A stretch of DNA of 64,000 nucleotides from Ascarosepion bandense (GCA_037127315.1 JBBBDQ010001454.1:1927501-1991500), one strand, 5' to 3'; positions 11,001-21,719 are shown, counted from the stretch's first letter. Made by a program: numbers and translations. Notes: a model not told the origin generated them from the sequence alone.

Positions 11001-12105
11001 TTTATATAAACATACACATTATATCCGATATTGAAATCCATGCTATGGCTTGGACCTCTTTGGTTAAACCAGGAGTTCATAGCTAATATGAAATTACTTA
11101 CTAGAGGGAAATTTCAGGGTTTCGACGTTGGGGTTAGTGCCATAAATTGCTTGACTCAAAATGTTAACTTTCGAACTCCCTAGAGCGGAACAATCCGCAA
11201 TGTACATCAATCCGCGGAGTCTTGTGTTATAAATGTTAACCCTAACCTTTAACCCTTAACTCTAACAACCAAATTTGATTTTCGACACTTAGCCATGGGT
11301 TGTAAAATAAAAAAATAATCTTTAAAATTCAGAATCTAATACGTCTGTTTTACACATTCCTAGAATGAATTAAAACTAGCTTATTTTGTATTAATATTAT
11401 TATCAATTTTTTTAAAAAGTTTAACTTATTTATTGATATCATTATTAATTTATTTAAAAATAACCAGAGATACGAAATTATCCAGGGATGCATTTTTCTA
11501 GGGATGCAAATGTTCTGGTAAGCAATTGTCTCGTACGCACTTGTACGGGACGCAAATGTCTGGTACACCAATAATGTCAGTCACACAATCACTGCTATTT
11601 ATTTGTCTAGTTCACACTCTGTGTTTCACTTACAGGCATTAGAATCATTGTATATTAGGTCTAGGAGGTCGTCTCTTTGTAAACAGAGAGATTGCCTCCT
11701 TGAACTTCACATTATCTATTACATCGCTATCCTTGTATAGAGCTATTATGGATATTACTTATGTCGACCTCATACATAAAAAAATCAATGAAAACAACGC
11801 AAATCCATGTTTAAAAAATCGTGAATAAATGCTTAAAGAAAAATCCAACCAAGACAAGATTTATAGCAACATCTTGCTGCGTCTCACTGACCCACACAAA
11901 TGTGAAGACAGCAGACATTCCTTACACTTGCACATAGATGATAATATGAAAATTTCTAATCAAATACAAAACTATTGCAATTAACCTGCAGAGAAATGAT
12001 GTTTAAAGACATAACTCTTTCACACACATACACAAATATATGAACTAAAGTTACCGTCCGACATACACTCAAACAAACAAGCGTTTTCTTCTTAAACACA
12101 CAAAA
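11001..12105. other. Non-coding; short telomere-like words
   Basis: A run of degenerate TTAACCCT/CCCTAACC words lies at about 11232-11265, too short and irregular to be called an interstitial telomere. No gene or clear repeat is seen elsewhere. Confidence 0.5.
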
Positions 12106-12106
12106 A

Positions 12107-12164
<58 letters not shown>

Positions 12165-12244
12165 TATAGATTCCATATATATTCTTTTACACATAGACAT
12201 ATATATAGTGGATATGTTGCACGTATATATATATATATATATAT
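12106..12244. repeat. (CT)n(AT)n microsatellite cluster
   Basis: CT tract to about 12130, AT tract to about 12162, then a second AT tract at 12222-12244. Confidence 0.97.
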
Positions 12245-12299
12245 GTTTACATATAAGAAATTTTCTATATTTAAATCCACGACTTACATCATCTTTCTT

Positions 12300-12830
12300 T
12301 TTCCGCCATTCCCTTTTATTCCCGCGGCAGATTTTAACGTAACTTAATTTGATCTCAACAGTGGTCAGACCTTATTTTATTTTAGAACTGAAAAGTTTTG
12401 AAAAGCTGTATTATATGTCATGATTTCTATTTTTCTATTTCTCTTTTTTCTTTTCCTTTTTATTTGTCTCTCTTTTATTTTTCGTCTTTCTTTGTTCCTT
12501 TTTACGTATATAATTATTCTCTTCTTTCTCCATCTCTGATCTAACTGGTGTCACGTCCGCATATCCAACACACATTTCACCTTTCTCTTTTCTTTTTCCA
12601 CTCCCTCACTCCTATAACTTGTTTTCTATCTCCCGTTTTGCTTTTTCTTTCTCTCTCATTCTCCGTTTTCTTCCCCACTTTATTTCCTGTGACACGCTTA
12701 TTTTTTATTTCTTTACACACATATACATAATTTTTGAAATGTTCCTATCACAGATCAAGCTGAATCCAAATCGCTGTCTCTCTCAGTCTTCGCACTCTCT
12801 TCCCACCCTTTGAAAGAGCGTTTGGACGCC
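12300..12830. other. Polypyrimidine-rich tract
   Basis: The plus strand is strongly T/C-biased (CTTTTTCTTTCTCTC-like words) for about 500 bases. The two open plus frames here (12548-12813) reflect the base composition. Comparable tracts are at 30.78-30.95 kb (purine on plus) and 51.56-51.74 kb. Confidence 0.6.
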
Positions 12831-13019
12831 TGAATTCTAATATAATCTCCTCTCTCCTTTTTTTACTGCCTCTCAAATTTTCTTTCTTATTACTTTCCTT
12901 TTTCTTCTCTTTAAGTGAACTTCCTGTGAATGAAAAACTTTTGAATTTTTCTAGAATAAAAAGGTTGCAGATGTAATGTTCTCTCTTTTATATAATTTTC
13001 GATGTTTTATTCGAAACTA

Positions 13020-13132
13020 ATATATACATTTGGCTCTGTAAATAAATAATTTTATTTACATTGAGCCCTCTAACTAGATCAATTTTAATATTTATTTTCA
13101 ACAACATTAATAGGATATCTTTTAGGATTTTA
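13020..13132 (-). repeat. Three-copy dispersed repeat family B, copy 1
   Basis: On the minus strand it reads AAAGATATCCTATTAAT, ATATTAAAATTGATCTAG, GAGGGCTCAATGTAAATAAA and ATTTACAGAGCCAAATG. This matches 30509-30650 and partly 50950-51085 on the plus strand. No coding potential. Confidence 0.7.
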
Positions 13133-13159
13133 CCTATATGATACTTTCCTTTCCAATTT

Positions 13160-13177
13160 ACATACATACATACATAC

Positions 13178-13230
<53 letters not shown>
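13160..13230. repeat. (TACA)n(TA)n microsatellite
   Basis: A short TACA tetranucleotide run is followed by a TA tract of about 52 bases. Confidence 0.97.
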
Positions 13231-13234
<4 letters not shown>

Positions 13235-13479
13235 TATTTATAAATGAAACTTTGTCTCTCTGTGTGTGTCCGTTACCTATAGACCCGATTTTCTTAAAAA
13301 TTTACACAGCTGTACTATAAGCATCTGCAAGGTTCTGCAAGGTTTTGTGTCGAGGTACCTCTGATAAATATCGAAAATCGATAGACGAAAAAGTCTTGTT
13401 ATAGAAGGAGTGGTCCGATTTTAATCAAATTTGATACACTCATAGACAAAGACATAAGAAACGATATTCATAAGTTTCA

Positions 13480-13612
13480 AAGTTGCAGTTCTTACAATAG
13501 TGCAGAAAATCGATAATATACTGACGCAAACTCGGTCGGGTTAAAAGCAATCGGTGTCTAACCGTAGTGATGAGCTGTGATGCAACGAAACATATATGTC
13601 TGCGGATGACTA
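13480..13612 (+). mobile_element. Hammerhead-bearing tRNA-derived SINE (family 2), copy 1
   Basis: The upstream part aligns with the tRNA-like head of the 56.9-kb copy, though eroded. The shared middle TTAAAAGCAATC and GTCTAACCGTA leads into the hammerhead-like segment at 13562-13605 and ends in a short AT tract. Homology to the other two copies is clear by eye. The pol III boxes are weak here. Confidence 0.7.
13562..13605 (+). ncRNA. Hammerhead ribozyme-like fold, mutated core (SINE copy 1)
   Basis: Stem I is CCGTA (13562-13566) with TGCGG (13601-13605). The core is GTGATGA, where the consensus CUGAUGA has C in first place. Stem II is GCT with AAC (one mismatch), followed by GAA at 13587-13589. 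Stem III is ACAT/ATGT with an AT loop, and the cleavage triplet is GTC (13598-13600). The stem III pairs differ from the 56.9-kb copy by a compensating change (G-C there, U-A here). The C-to-G core change should abolish activity. Confidence 0.6.
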
Positions 13613-13645
13613 TATATATATAGGTTTGGCTCGCTTGAGATTTTT

Positions 13646-13649
<4 letters not shown>

Positions 13650-13682
<33 letters not shown>
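13650..13682. repeat. (AT)n microsatellite
   Basis: AT tract of about 33 bases immediately before the Helitron-like segment. Confidence 0.97.
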
Positions 13683-13687
<5 letters not shown>

Positions 13688-13988
13688 GCAAGATGTTTGT
13701 GTGTGTGTATGTTTGGCTCTAAGTAGGTATAATTGTAGTTCTCATTTACTCAGAGGACTTATGTAGCCTTCAAAATTCAGTTTACGACGAAAACAACTTA
13801 TTTGCTATCAATACCAGGAAATCAAAATTTGACTTACATCCATTCATTTTTCTTTCAGTATACGGTTTTGCTTTAACAACTATGGCTTTTTAGACATTCG
13901 TGCCAACGTCTAAAGAGTCTGAGACTCAGGACCATGGATTAGTTTTAAAGCTTTCATTACACCCGAGCAACGCCGGGCTATACTGCTA

Positions 13989-13990
<2 letters not shown>
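13683..13990 (+). mobile_element. Helitron-like non-autonomous 3' segment
   Basis: It ends with a small hairpin, CCCGAGCAACGCCGGG, followed after eight bases by CTAG (13986-13989) and T. That is the arrangement expected at a Helitron 3' terminus (hairpin then CTRR, inserted before T). The left part begins AAAAGGCAAGATGTTTGTGT next to an AT tract. No Rep/helicase coding sequence is seen. The left boundary is uncertain. The sequence from 13231 to 13480 (AAAATCGATAGACG, GTGGTCCGATTTTAATCAAA) may belong to the same or a related element. Confidence 0.5.

Positions 13991-14037
<47 letters not shown>
13990..14037. repeat. (TA)n microsatellite
   Basis: TA tract of about 48 bases that starts at the Helitron-like terminus. 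Confidence 0.97.
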
Positions 14038-14038
<1 letters not shown>

Positions 14039-14790
14039 GAGTGTGTATCTGTGGTATTACTTTTTGATGACATATGTAAGGTTAATGTTCTTCTGCAGGC
14101 AATATTGTACTCGCAAGCGTTTACCCATAAACATATAACAAATAAATCGATTTTACTTCCTTTTTATGCTATAATTCGTAATGTCTGAAAATTCTTTATC
14201 AATATCCAAATACCGAGAAGAGAATATGTCTATCACTTTGCATTTTTCCTCATCTAAGCCTAAACAATTTCGGCTGAGGCTAAAATTGCTTCCCTCTATT
14301 CTTTATCTACGTTTTTATCCGAATATTTGTGCATAAGATGCATAATCGCTTTGTGTTAAAACAAAAAGAACAAGTACAAATTACAAAGGACAGAAGTTCG
14401 TAACTCAATATCACCAGCGCAAGAAATGTTCACACGAATCATCAATAACAAAATCCTCGCTCAGTAATGGACTCTATTGTTAACAGACTGAAACACTTTA
14501 TTTCCGGTTTTTAGGTATATTTTTATTTTAATAACCCAAGTTTAGCTAAGAAAATGGTGGAAAAAATGAAAATTAACAAGTGCTGACATGTCGATTATCT
14601 TGCAATTAGACAAACTTGGAAAAATTTTATGAACAGAAATATTGTATCATTCTAATACTGTTTAAGAAAAACTGGCTGAAACGAGGGCGAAATTTATATA
14701 TTCAAATTTTAACCAAGAAACAAAAATGTAAACGCGACGTTCATACAACATCTTTACGTTATATTTAACTACATATTTATTTATTTTTTA
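14038..14790. other. Non-coding sequence, nothing recognised
   Basis: No repeat or transposon similarity is seen. Confidence 0.5.
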
Positions 14791-14796
14791 ATAATT

Positions 14797-15070
14797 TCAC
14801 CCCCAAGCAAGTCAGAACCGCTACAAATGTAAGGGATAAAATATGAATAGGATTCAAGAAGATAGAAGGTGGCCATTGACGTTTCATTTAAATTTTTGAG
14901 AATTTTAGCTATCAAAAAATAAAGTAAATGGTTGGGAGTTGCATAGGCGGGGGGTGCGGAAAAAACTGTTAACTATTTCAACGGTTAAAGGGTGGGACCT
15001 AGATGCCAATTTAGTAGCACGCTTGAATTCACATGGACTGGGTTTTTCCGTCTTTTGTACATATACATTC
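14797..15070 (-). pseudogene. CR1/Jockey-like LINE C-terminal fragment
   Basis: The minus strand reads ATKLASRSHPLTVEIVNSFF, then RTPRLCNSQPFTLFFDS. This corresponds to the family C-terminus (TRLATLSHPYTVEI, FFPRTSRLWNSLP, CFPDSYN). The tail near 14797 (CCCCAAGCAAG) matches the LINE tail at 46.49 kb. Only the last few dozen residues and the 3' tail remain. Confidence 0.75.
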
Positions 15071-15074
15071 CTGC

Positions 15075-15545
15075 TTTGTATTATGTATTGGTTTAGGTAT
15101 AGGTTGGAAGAGGCGACCAAAATTTTACTTCGATCTTATATGAAAAAATAAAGTGCTTTTCGTTTACTTTACTATAACAAAAAATGACGTGATTTCGGAT
15201 GTGATCTAACTTTAATCGAAGTATTTTTCAAGATATGTTTTGCTGCAGTTAATAAAAACACGCACATACTTAATCATTTACTTTTTAGATGATCTGTTCC
15301 TAAAACTTAATATACTCATATATATGTTGAACTCATGTATAGTACGTCTGTTGCATTTTTACATGAATTTTAATCACCTAGCGGAAATTTACCTGTTTAT
15401 ACTACAAATGGATACCAAAAATGCATGATTTTTTATAAACATTACCTACGTATATTGCGATCAACTATTTTTTGAGTAAAACTGAATATATAAACTATAC
15501 ATATGTATATAGGGAATTTTTGGAATTTTGTTAAAATTAATATTA
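15075..15545. other. Non-coding sequence, nothing recognised
   Basis: AT-rich, with short chance reading frames only. Confidence 0.5.
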
Positions 15546-15549
15546 ACCA

Positions 15550-15925
15550 CCTCTTAATTACTGTTGTTTCCAGGTTATTCCTGACCTTGTGTGGCAGCAT
15601 TTAATAGGGTTCCAGCTATAGATAAAGCAAATACTACTAAACACAAATCAGTAGTAGATTTTTATAGTAAAATTGACAATATATTTTTATAGTAAAATGA
15701 TAATCTGTGCAACATTAAACATACCAACTATTCCTTTTTTTTTGTAAAATTACTAGTCGTAGATTTAAAAAATACCAAAATACATTTGGATATTTAACCT
15801 ATGCATCTAAAAATAAACTTTTACTTCAAAAGATAATATTATGTACAAAATATTAAGATTTCGGTATAAAAAAATCCATAGAGTTTGATATGCCGCTAAA
15901 CAAATCAATCATTCACCAATCACGA
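15550..15925 (-). repeat. Minisatellite-core dispersed repeat, copy 3
   Basis: On the minus strand it has the head near 15895 (GGCATATCAAACTCTATGG), diverged core units of the TTTTACTATAAAAAT type, and a tail near 15600-15560 with GGTCAGGAATAACCTGGAAAC. This gives the whole layout of the family in about 375 bp. Confidence 0.65.
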
Positions 15926-15929
15926 ATCG

Positions 15930-16530
15930 GTATTATTTAAATCAACCTGTGGAAGTTATACATCAAGGCAACTAACTCAATCAAGTTGGCGCAGATCATT
16001 TTTTATTATTCTAATATTGGCATTATATTGAATATAGCTATTGTTGTACAACATTGACTATTTTCAAGTAATAACAGCCTGAACATCTCTCTCAAAATTT
16101 AGTACATTATTCAGCATGATATCAAAATCTCATTATGTCAAAAACCACATTTGATGCGTTTCAAAAGTCATAAATTTTCTACAAACTACATCGATCTTTT
16201 CTATGTGACGAGCCCGTTTAAATTTCTTAAAATTAAAAAGAAACTCAAGGGAACAATGTTCAGCCATGTCTTGAAAGGTCACAACATATAGAAGAAGAAG
16301 AAAAATAAAAAATGCCATATGTTGTGCATTTTTTCGATCTTCAATAATCGATTAAATAAACAAATATTTTAACAATAAAATAATGCCCGCTGAATGCATG
16401 CTTCATGACAATCAAAAACAATTTCTAGAAAAAGAAGGCGCGAATAAAAGACTATCAGCACGAAGACAGAAAGTATGATCATCAGTTTGAGAAAAGGCTC
16501 AAGATTCGAGTTACAAATTAAAGATGTCAA
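15930..16530. other. Non-coding sequence, nothing recognised
   Basis: No gene or repeat is recognised. Confidence 0.5.
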
Positions 16531-16539
16531 TATCTAGTA

Positions 16540-17110
16540 AATAAGAAAGTTTCAATATATTGGAAGTGTTTTAACAGATGATAGAATATGTAACTCTGAG
16601 ATCCGAAAACTCATTAGACTATCAAAAAATGCAGTCCAAAAGCGCTGAGAAACACTAAAATGGCTGTTAGCTTTCAATGTGATATTCATTTCCTTATATG
16701 ACACTGAATACTGGACAGTTTCCCCACAGATTAGGAGAAAACTAGAGGCAACAGAAAATCTAGTTCTATAGGAGGATACCGAGAATTTTATGGAGATCGC
16801 GAGTAAGCAAAGAAGAAATCTTAAAGATGTGACACAATAAAACCACTTATACATAGAACCAGGAAGAAACAGTTGGAATTCATTGAACACAAGGAGAGGA
16901 ACTTGAAAGCCTTAACTCTCACAGGATAAATTGAGGGTAATAGAAATAGATGAGGCAACAATCCAACAACCTGATGAGCTTGTGTAATGGAATGACGAAA
17001 TAAGGGGCGGCAATCTAAATGAGAAAAAAATGATTATGGCCAGAAGGGATAGGTGTTTTTGGAGAGCCATTATTGTCCATGTCCTAAAGTCCCTAATTAC
17101 TCGTAGCGAG
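16540..17110 (+). pseudogene. RTE/BovB-like LINE RT C-terminus, heavily decayed
   Basis: Across frames the plus strand reads VLTDDRICNSEIRKLIRLSK, LYDTEYWTVSPQIRRKLEAT, then KQLEFIEHKERNLKALTLTG. These match the blocks VLTGDGKCDTEIRRRIGMA, YGSECWTISSKMRTKVEAAE and LKFLGHAIRKESLENLILTG at 49.4-49.8 kb. It has several stops and frameshifts, and the catalytic YADD region is absent. The end (GTTTTTGGAGAGCCATTATT) matches the family 3' end. Confidence 0.8.
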
Positions 17111-17111
17111 A

Positions 17112-17605
17112 CAGGTTTGCTATCACATAACGTAAAAATGCCCCAGTAAAAGAAGATATGGAAACTTAAATACCAGTTTAATATTAGAATTTAATCATCG
17201 TTTACAGTTGCTTGTTAACAAATATTACTGATCATATCATATAATCTCCGGCGTTTTATTTTTCAGATAAATTCACTTCAGTAAACCGTTGTCGATGAGA
17301 TTGAAGACTTTATGTAATGGTGAAATGGTAGTTGTACCGATTCTTTGTCGATGAAACGTTATTTGAAACCAATTTGTCCTTAACTGGTCTGTATGCAAGC
17401 AACAACAATTTAGTGCACTACCAACATCGACCAACTATAAGTAATATCTTTCAGGGCAACTTGGGTTACATATAACATTTCCATTCGATTAAATAATAAA
17501 TATACAGTGTGTCGTTAGTAATTTCCCATGACGAAAAGAAAAGCGGTTGTTATTGACTGTTTTCCATTATTTTTTTAATGAAAGATTAATGTTAACAAGA
17601 TACAG
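17112..17605. other. Non-coding sequence, nothing recognised
   Basis: No similarity is seen apart from the adjacent repeats. Confidence 0.5.
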
Positions 17606-17608
17606 AGA

Positions 17609-17609
<1 letters not shown>

Positions 17610-17641
<32 letters not shown>
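17610..17641. repeat. (AAT)n microsatellite
   Basis: Trinucleotide tract of about 32 bases just upstream of the first R2-like copy. It may itself be the tail of an older copy. Confidence 0.95.
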
Positions 17642-17644
<3 letters not shown>

Positions 17645-17659
17645 ATTGAAAAAAATTCA

Positions 17660-19130
17660 CTATAAAAAATGAAAGAAATAGTGCGTAAAGAGTACTATAA
17701 AAGACTACGGCTGATATTAAAAACTGAATTGAATTCTCAGAACAGAATTATGGCCATTAATAGCCTTGCAATCCCAGTTGTCCAATATAGTTTCAACATC
17801 TTAAACTGAGTTCTAAACGACATCAGGCGAATGGATTCTAAAACAAGAAAGCTTCTTTCTAAGCATAAGATGCATCATCCAAAGGCTGATGTAGACCGTC
17901 TATGCATACCCCGTAAAGAAGGTGGAAGAGGTCGTATTCAGCTAGAATTGTCATACAAGACAACAACTATTGACTTACTAACATACATAGAAACAACAAA
18001 GGACTGGATGATACAATTAGTCAAGCAACATGAAGAAAGAAAGAAACAATATTCAATAATAAAAGAAGGCAGTAAATACAAACAAGATTTACAGTTAGTA
18101 GATTCAGTAGAAAAGCAAAGCAGACAAGGACCAACTATTGCTGCAAAAAATATGAAAATGAAAGCCAAAAATAAATCTCTTGAACATATGAAACAACGCT
18201 GGCAAGACAAACCACTGCATGGCCAATATCCAGAACGTGCCAATAAATCCAATGTTGATAAAGTTAATACTCATCGATGGTTACGTGCATCTGGATTAAA
18301 GTGTGAGACTGAAGGCTTTATTATTGCAGCGCAAGACCAAAGTCTTTTCACTAGGAACTTTCAGGCAAATATCATACATAATAATGTGGATCCAATTGCA
18401 GGTTCTGTGATAAATACCAAGAAACAATAGACCTTCTAATCTCGGGATGTTCTGTACTTGCCCTAAATGAATATAAAAATCGTTACGATAGAGTGGGGCA
18501 ATATTTACATTGGACTATGTGAAAACTCTATGGGAAATCTGTAAACAAACTTTGGTATGAACATCACGCAGCACCAGTTACAGAAATAGAAGATGTCACC
18601 ATTCTATGGGATTGCACTATCTACACAGACGGAAACATTCAAGCAAATAGGCCGGACATTGTTGTTAAAAACCAGAAAGAAAAAACTTGTCTATTAGTCT
18701 ATATGGCTTGTCTAGCGGATTGTAACATAGCAACCAAGGAATTCGAAAAACTGTCAAAATATAAACACCTGGAAATTGAAATAGAAAAACATGTGGAAAT
18801 TGAAAACAAGAGTTGTGCCAGTGATAGTAGGTGCACTTGGAATGATAGAAAAGGAACAAAACAACACATTGAATGAATCCCTGGAAACCCCAGCTTAAGA
18901 GATATACAAATAATAGTCTTGTTAAGTACAGCTTACACACTAAGGAGAACTTTGTCTATGTAACGCTAGGGATGATAGGGGAGATTGAAAAAACATGAAA
19001 TAGAGCCATAATGACACACCACGACCTGGCTTAGGCTTTCCAGTAGACTTGGTAGGTAGTGCGACCATAGCAGAGACCAAAATACGATGAAAAATGACAA
19101 CATAATAATAATAACAACAAATGCAACTAA
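17660..19130 (+). pseudogene. R2-like LINE C-terminus, 5'-truncated copy A
   Basis: A 199-codon frame (17831-18430) encodes the post-RT region of an R2-type LINE: MDSKTRKLLSKHKMHHPKAD, VDRLCIPRKEGGRGRIQLEL, KPLHGQYPERANKSNVDKVN, HRWLRASGLKCETEGFIIAA. RT-proximal words (MAINSLAIPVVQYSFNIL) precede it at about 17750. After a small deletion, ETIDLLISGCSVLALNEYKN marks the zinc-knuckle remnant. ANRPDIVVKN at about 18644 marks the restriction-like endonuclease motif, followed by FEKLSKYKHLEIEIEK. The first cysteine pair of the knuckle is lost, and stops and frameshifts accumulate after 18430. An (AATAAT) tail is near 19105. Dead, 5' truncated. Confidence 0.85.
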
Positions 19131-19387
19131 TTGTCAGTGGCTTCACTAAGCTTGCGGAAAATGGTTACAGACGCCCCTGTGAGAAACTAACCGTCAGCAT
19201 ACTTTGGCAACTATGAACAGCGTATGGTTTCGGTTGCACAGAGAAGTGGTATAAACAGTAAACACTGTGATTCGCATGTGGGACACAACCATCTTAACTG
19301 GAAATACCCTTGATGTCATACATGTGCACAAGAGCAGCAGGGAATTAATTATGGCAAACGTTTTAATAAACTAGGAGAAGAATCCAA

Positions 19388-19640
19388 TGAGCGGTGAGAA
19401 GACCTGGCTAGGTAAATCAGAGAAAAACAGTAGTTCAAGTTGTCCCTTTTGTGGTTGGTAAATCAGAGAAAAACAGTAGTTCAAGTTGTCCCTTTTGTGG
19501 TTGGTGTACTCGGGACTATTTGTTTTATCTCACAGGATCACTAGCAGCATTGGGAGTCACTAGGTGGCAGCACTGCTTGAACAGCTCATGTTGTATTGAA
19601 AATGTCGTGTCTATCGGCTGCTTAGTAGAAGATGCGCTAT
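19388..19640 (+). pseudogene. R2-like LINE 3' fragment, copy B
   Basis: Reads EDLAR, IREKQ, then TVVQVVPFVVGVLGTI and, in another frame, SLAALGVTRWQHCLNSS. These match the end of R2-like proteins (DLAREIRKTW, VVPVVVGALGTI, LGVT). A 46-bp tandem duplication (19411-19456 repeated at 19457-19502) shifts the frame. About the last 80 residues are represented. Confidence 0.65.
19411..19502. repeat. Exact 46-bp tandem duplication
   Basis: GGTAAATCAGAGAAAAACAG and the following 26 bases occur twice, back to back, without visible mismatch. This suggests a recent local duplication inside a dead LINE. Confidence 0.92.
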
Positions 19641-20060
19641 GACCATCATCGCGCGACCGGCCGAAATATCCGCGACTTGACGAGGATATCCAATCAAATA
19701 ATAATATATAAAAATCTGATCATAAGCAGGATTACCGGGGGGGGGGGGCATCATGGCAGACTGTTGAGTGGATTGTTGTTTTCTGTTTTTTTAAGTTGGA
19801 AGGATGAGAGAGACAAGTCGACATTTCACTACTTTTAGTTAATTGGAAGCAATATCAATTCAAGCTTGTATGACCTGAAGTGTTTAAATGACCTGAAGTA
19901 TTTTTATCTTTCTTTATTTGGTTTTAACCTGGAAAGTTATGAGTTGCTTTAATCAAAACCTGTCACTGTTTTACGCACATTTAATTGTATCACAAGGTGT
20001 ATATTTGACTGACTATATGGCATCCCTTTATTGGCTTTACTGCTCTCTCACTTAGTAATA
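19641..20060. other. Non-coding, with a 12-base G run
   Basis: A run of G at 19737-19748 interrupts otherwise ordinary sequence. The frames 19451-19642 and 19632-19838 are not recognised beyond the LINE part. Confidence 0.5.
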
Positions 20061-20064
20061 CTAC

Positions 20065-20567
20065 TAATAATAACAATAATAATAGTTCATGGTACTTTAT
20101 AATACACACAGACAGAACAAACAAAGCTAATCACCCAGACATCGTGATCAAAGACCACAAAACAGAATGTGTTTTCTTATTGACATGTCGTTTTCTGCAG
20201 ATTGCCGTTTATCTTTGAAGATATTTTTAAAAAAGCTATCAAAATACAAGGATCTTGAAAGGGAAATCTAAAACATGTGGAACGTGAGACCGTCAATAAT
20301 TTCAGTATTAGTTAGAGCTTTGAATTGATTAGAAAAGGTTGGTATTCCTGGTAGCCCATGCCTTAAAAAAATACAAAACTTGTACTCACAAATTCAACAC
20401 ACGCATATTACGAAGAGTTTAATCTATGTAAAAAGTAATGTGTGTTCTTAGTAAATTCTCTTTTTTTTTTACAAAAATAATCAGTAGAAAATGTCATAAA
20501 GCCATTGGTAACCTTAGGTCTCTTGTCGGGGACCCCAAAAAAAGTGTATACAACAGAAATCAAATGA

Positions 20568-20599
<32 letters not shown>

Positions 20600-20600
20600 T
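20065..20600 (+). pseudogene. R2-like LINE 3' end, copy C
   Basis: Reads NKANHPDIVIKDHKTECVFL, equivalent to ANRPDIVVKNQKEKTCLLVY in copy A, and then KAIKIQGS and further eroded words. The 3' region has GTCTCTTGTCGGGGACC and finishes in an (AAT)n tail at 20570-20597. Only the endonuclease part and 3' UTR remain. Confidence 0.75.
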
Positions 20601-20744
20601 GTACCCGATATAACCTTATCAGACCGGATGTCAAAATGGTTATATTTGCTTCGTATTATACAGAGCAGCTTGGATGACCTTGCTGCTATCTCTCAATAAT
20701 AAATAAACAATAATAATAAAAGATAAATTGCTATTTGTTGTTTT

Positions 20745-21250
20745 TGTTTTATGTTTTATGGCATATCAAACTCAATGGATTATTTAAAGCCGATAAGATT
20801 CTTAGGATAAGTTCGTAGTATTGCTGGTAATTATTTTTTCCTTCAAAAATATACGGCTGGTAAATTTCTTTTTTAAAAAATGTGTTGCTGGTAATATTTT
20901 TCCTTCAAAGATGTATTGCTGGTAATACTTTTTCTTCAAAAATGTATTGCTGGTAATACTTTTTCCTTAAAAAATGTATGGCTGGTAATATTTTTTCTTC
21001 AATAATTATATATTTCTAGAAGTTTTACTAAGAAAATCTATTTTTATACTTTCATAGTATATTGATCCCAGTTTGAGTGTTAATTATTTGCCCATAGCTG
21101 AGTTCCTAACAGGTCCGACCAACACGGATCAGGGTTGACCTGGGAACAACAGCAATTAAGAGGTGGTTCCGTGCTCCTCACAACTTCTCAATCAGAATCC
21201 TTACTGCTGATGCAGTTTATCGTCATACCCAGAACCCCAAATGAATTAAT
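20745..21250 (+). repeat. Minisatellite-core dispersed repeat, copy 4 (best preserved)
   Basis: The head GGCATATCAAACTCAATGG is at about 20760. Six core units of about 31 bp lie between 20820 and 21010, with the consensus GCTGGTAATACTTTTTCTTC then AAAAATGTATT. The tail follows: TTGCCCATAGCTGAG, GACCTGGGAACAACAGCAAT, TTTATCGTCATACCCAGAA. There is no coding content. Confidence 0.8.
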
Positions 21251-21715
21251 ATACATATAGCTACATAGAGGAAACTTAAAAAGGAAAACTTGGTTACATT
21301 TAATAGCAACCAGATTTTATAAAAATAGAACTAACCATATAAATGACAAGATAAGACACAGGAAAACAGCAAATATAGAATGTATAAAAAATAAAAGTCA
21401 GCCATAGATCAATCGAATGTAGGAAATTACCAATAAAAAAAGATGATAATAATTATAATTGATTAGGGAAGTTGATCCACTGAGAATAATTCAAGACACC
21501 AGCACCCCGACAACAGCGCTAATGCGAAGGAATTGCTATCACTTAGTCGTCAATATGGGCAAGTAGATGTCATTTTTAAACTAAACTTTACCCTAAAAAG
21601 GCGTGGGGTACACTCAAGATACCAGTTCTAACCAAAATGGTTATGATGAATGCGGTGTGTGATGTGAATAAAGGAGTTCGTAGTAAGTGAATGTCATAAA
21701 AACCAGAAGAGACGA
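21251..21715. other. Non-coding, possibly 3' region of the following LINE
   Basis: No repeat is identified. It lies downstream (minus strand) of the LINE remnant at 21.72-22.61 kb and may include its 3' UTR. Confidence 0.4.
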
Positions 21716-21719
21716 TGAT

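Noticed and set aside
11232..11265. Interstitial telomere-like CCCTAA words
   Set aside because: Only a few irregular units of mixed length. It does not form an array.
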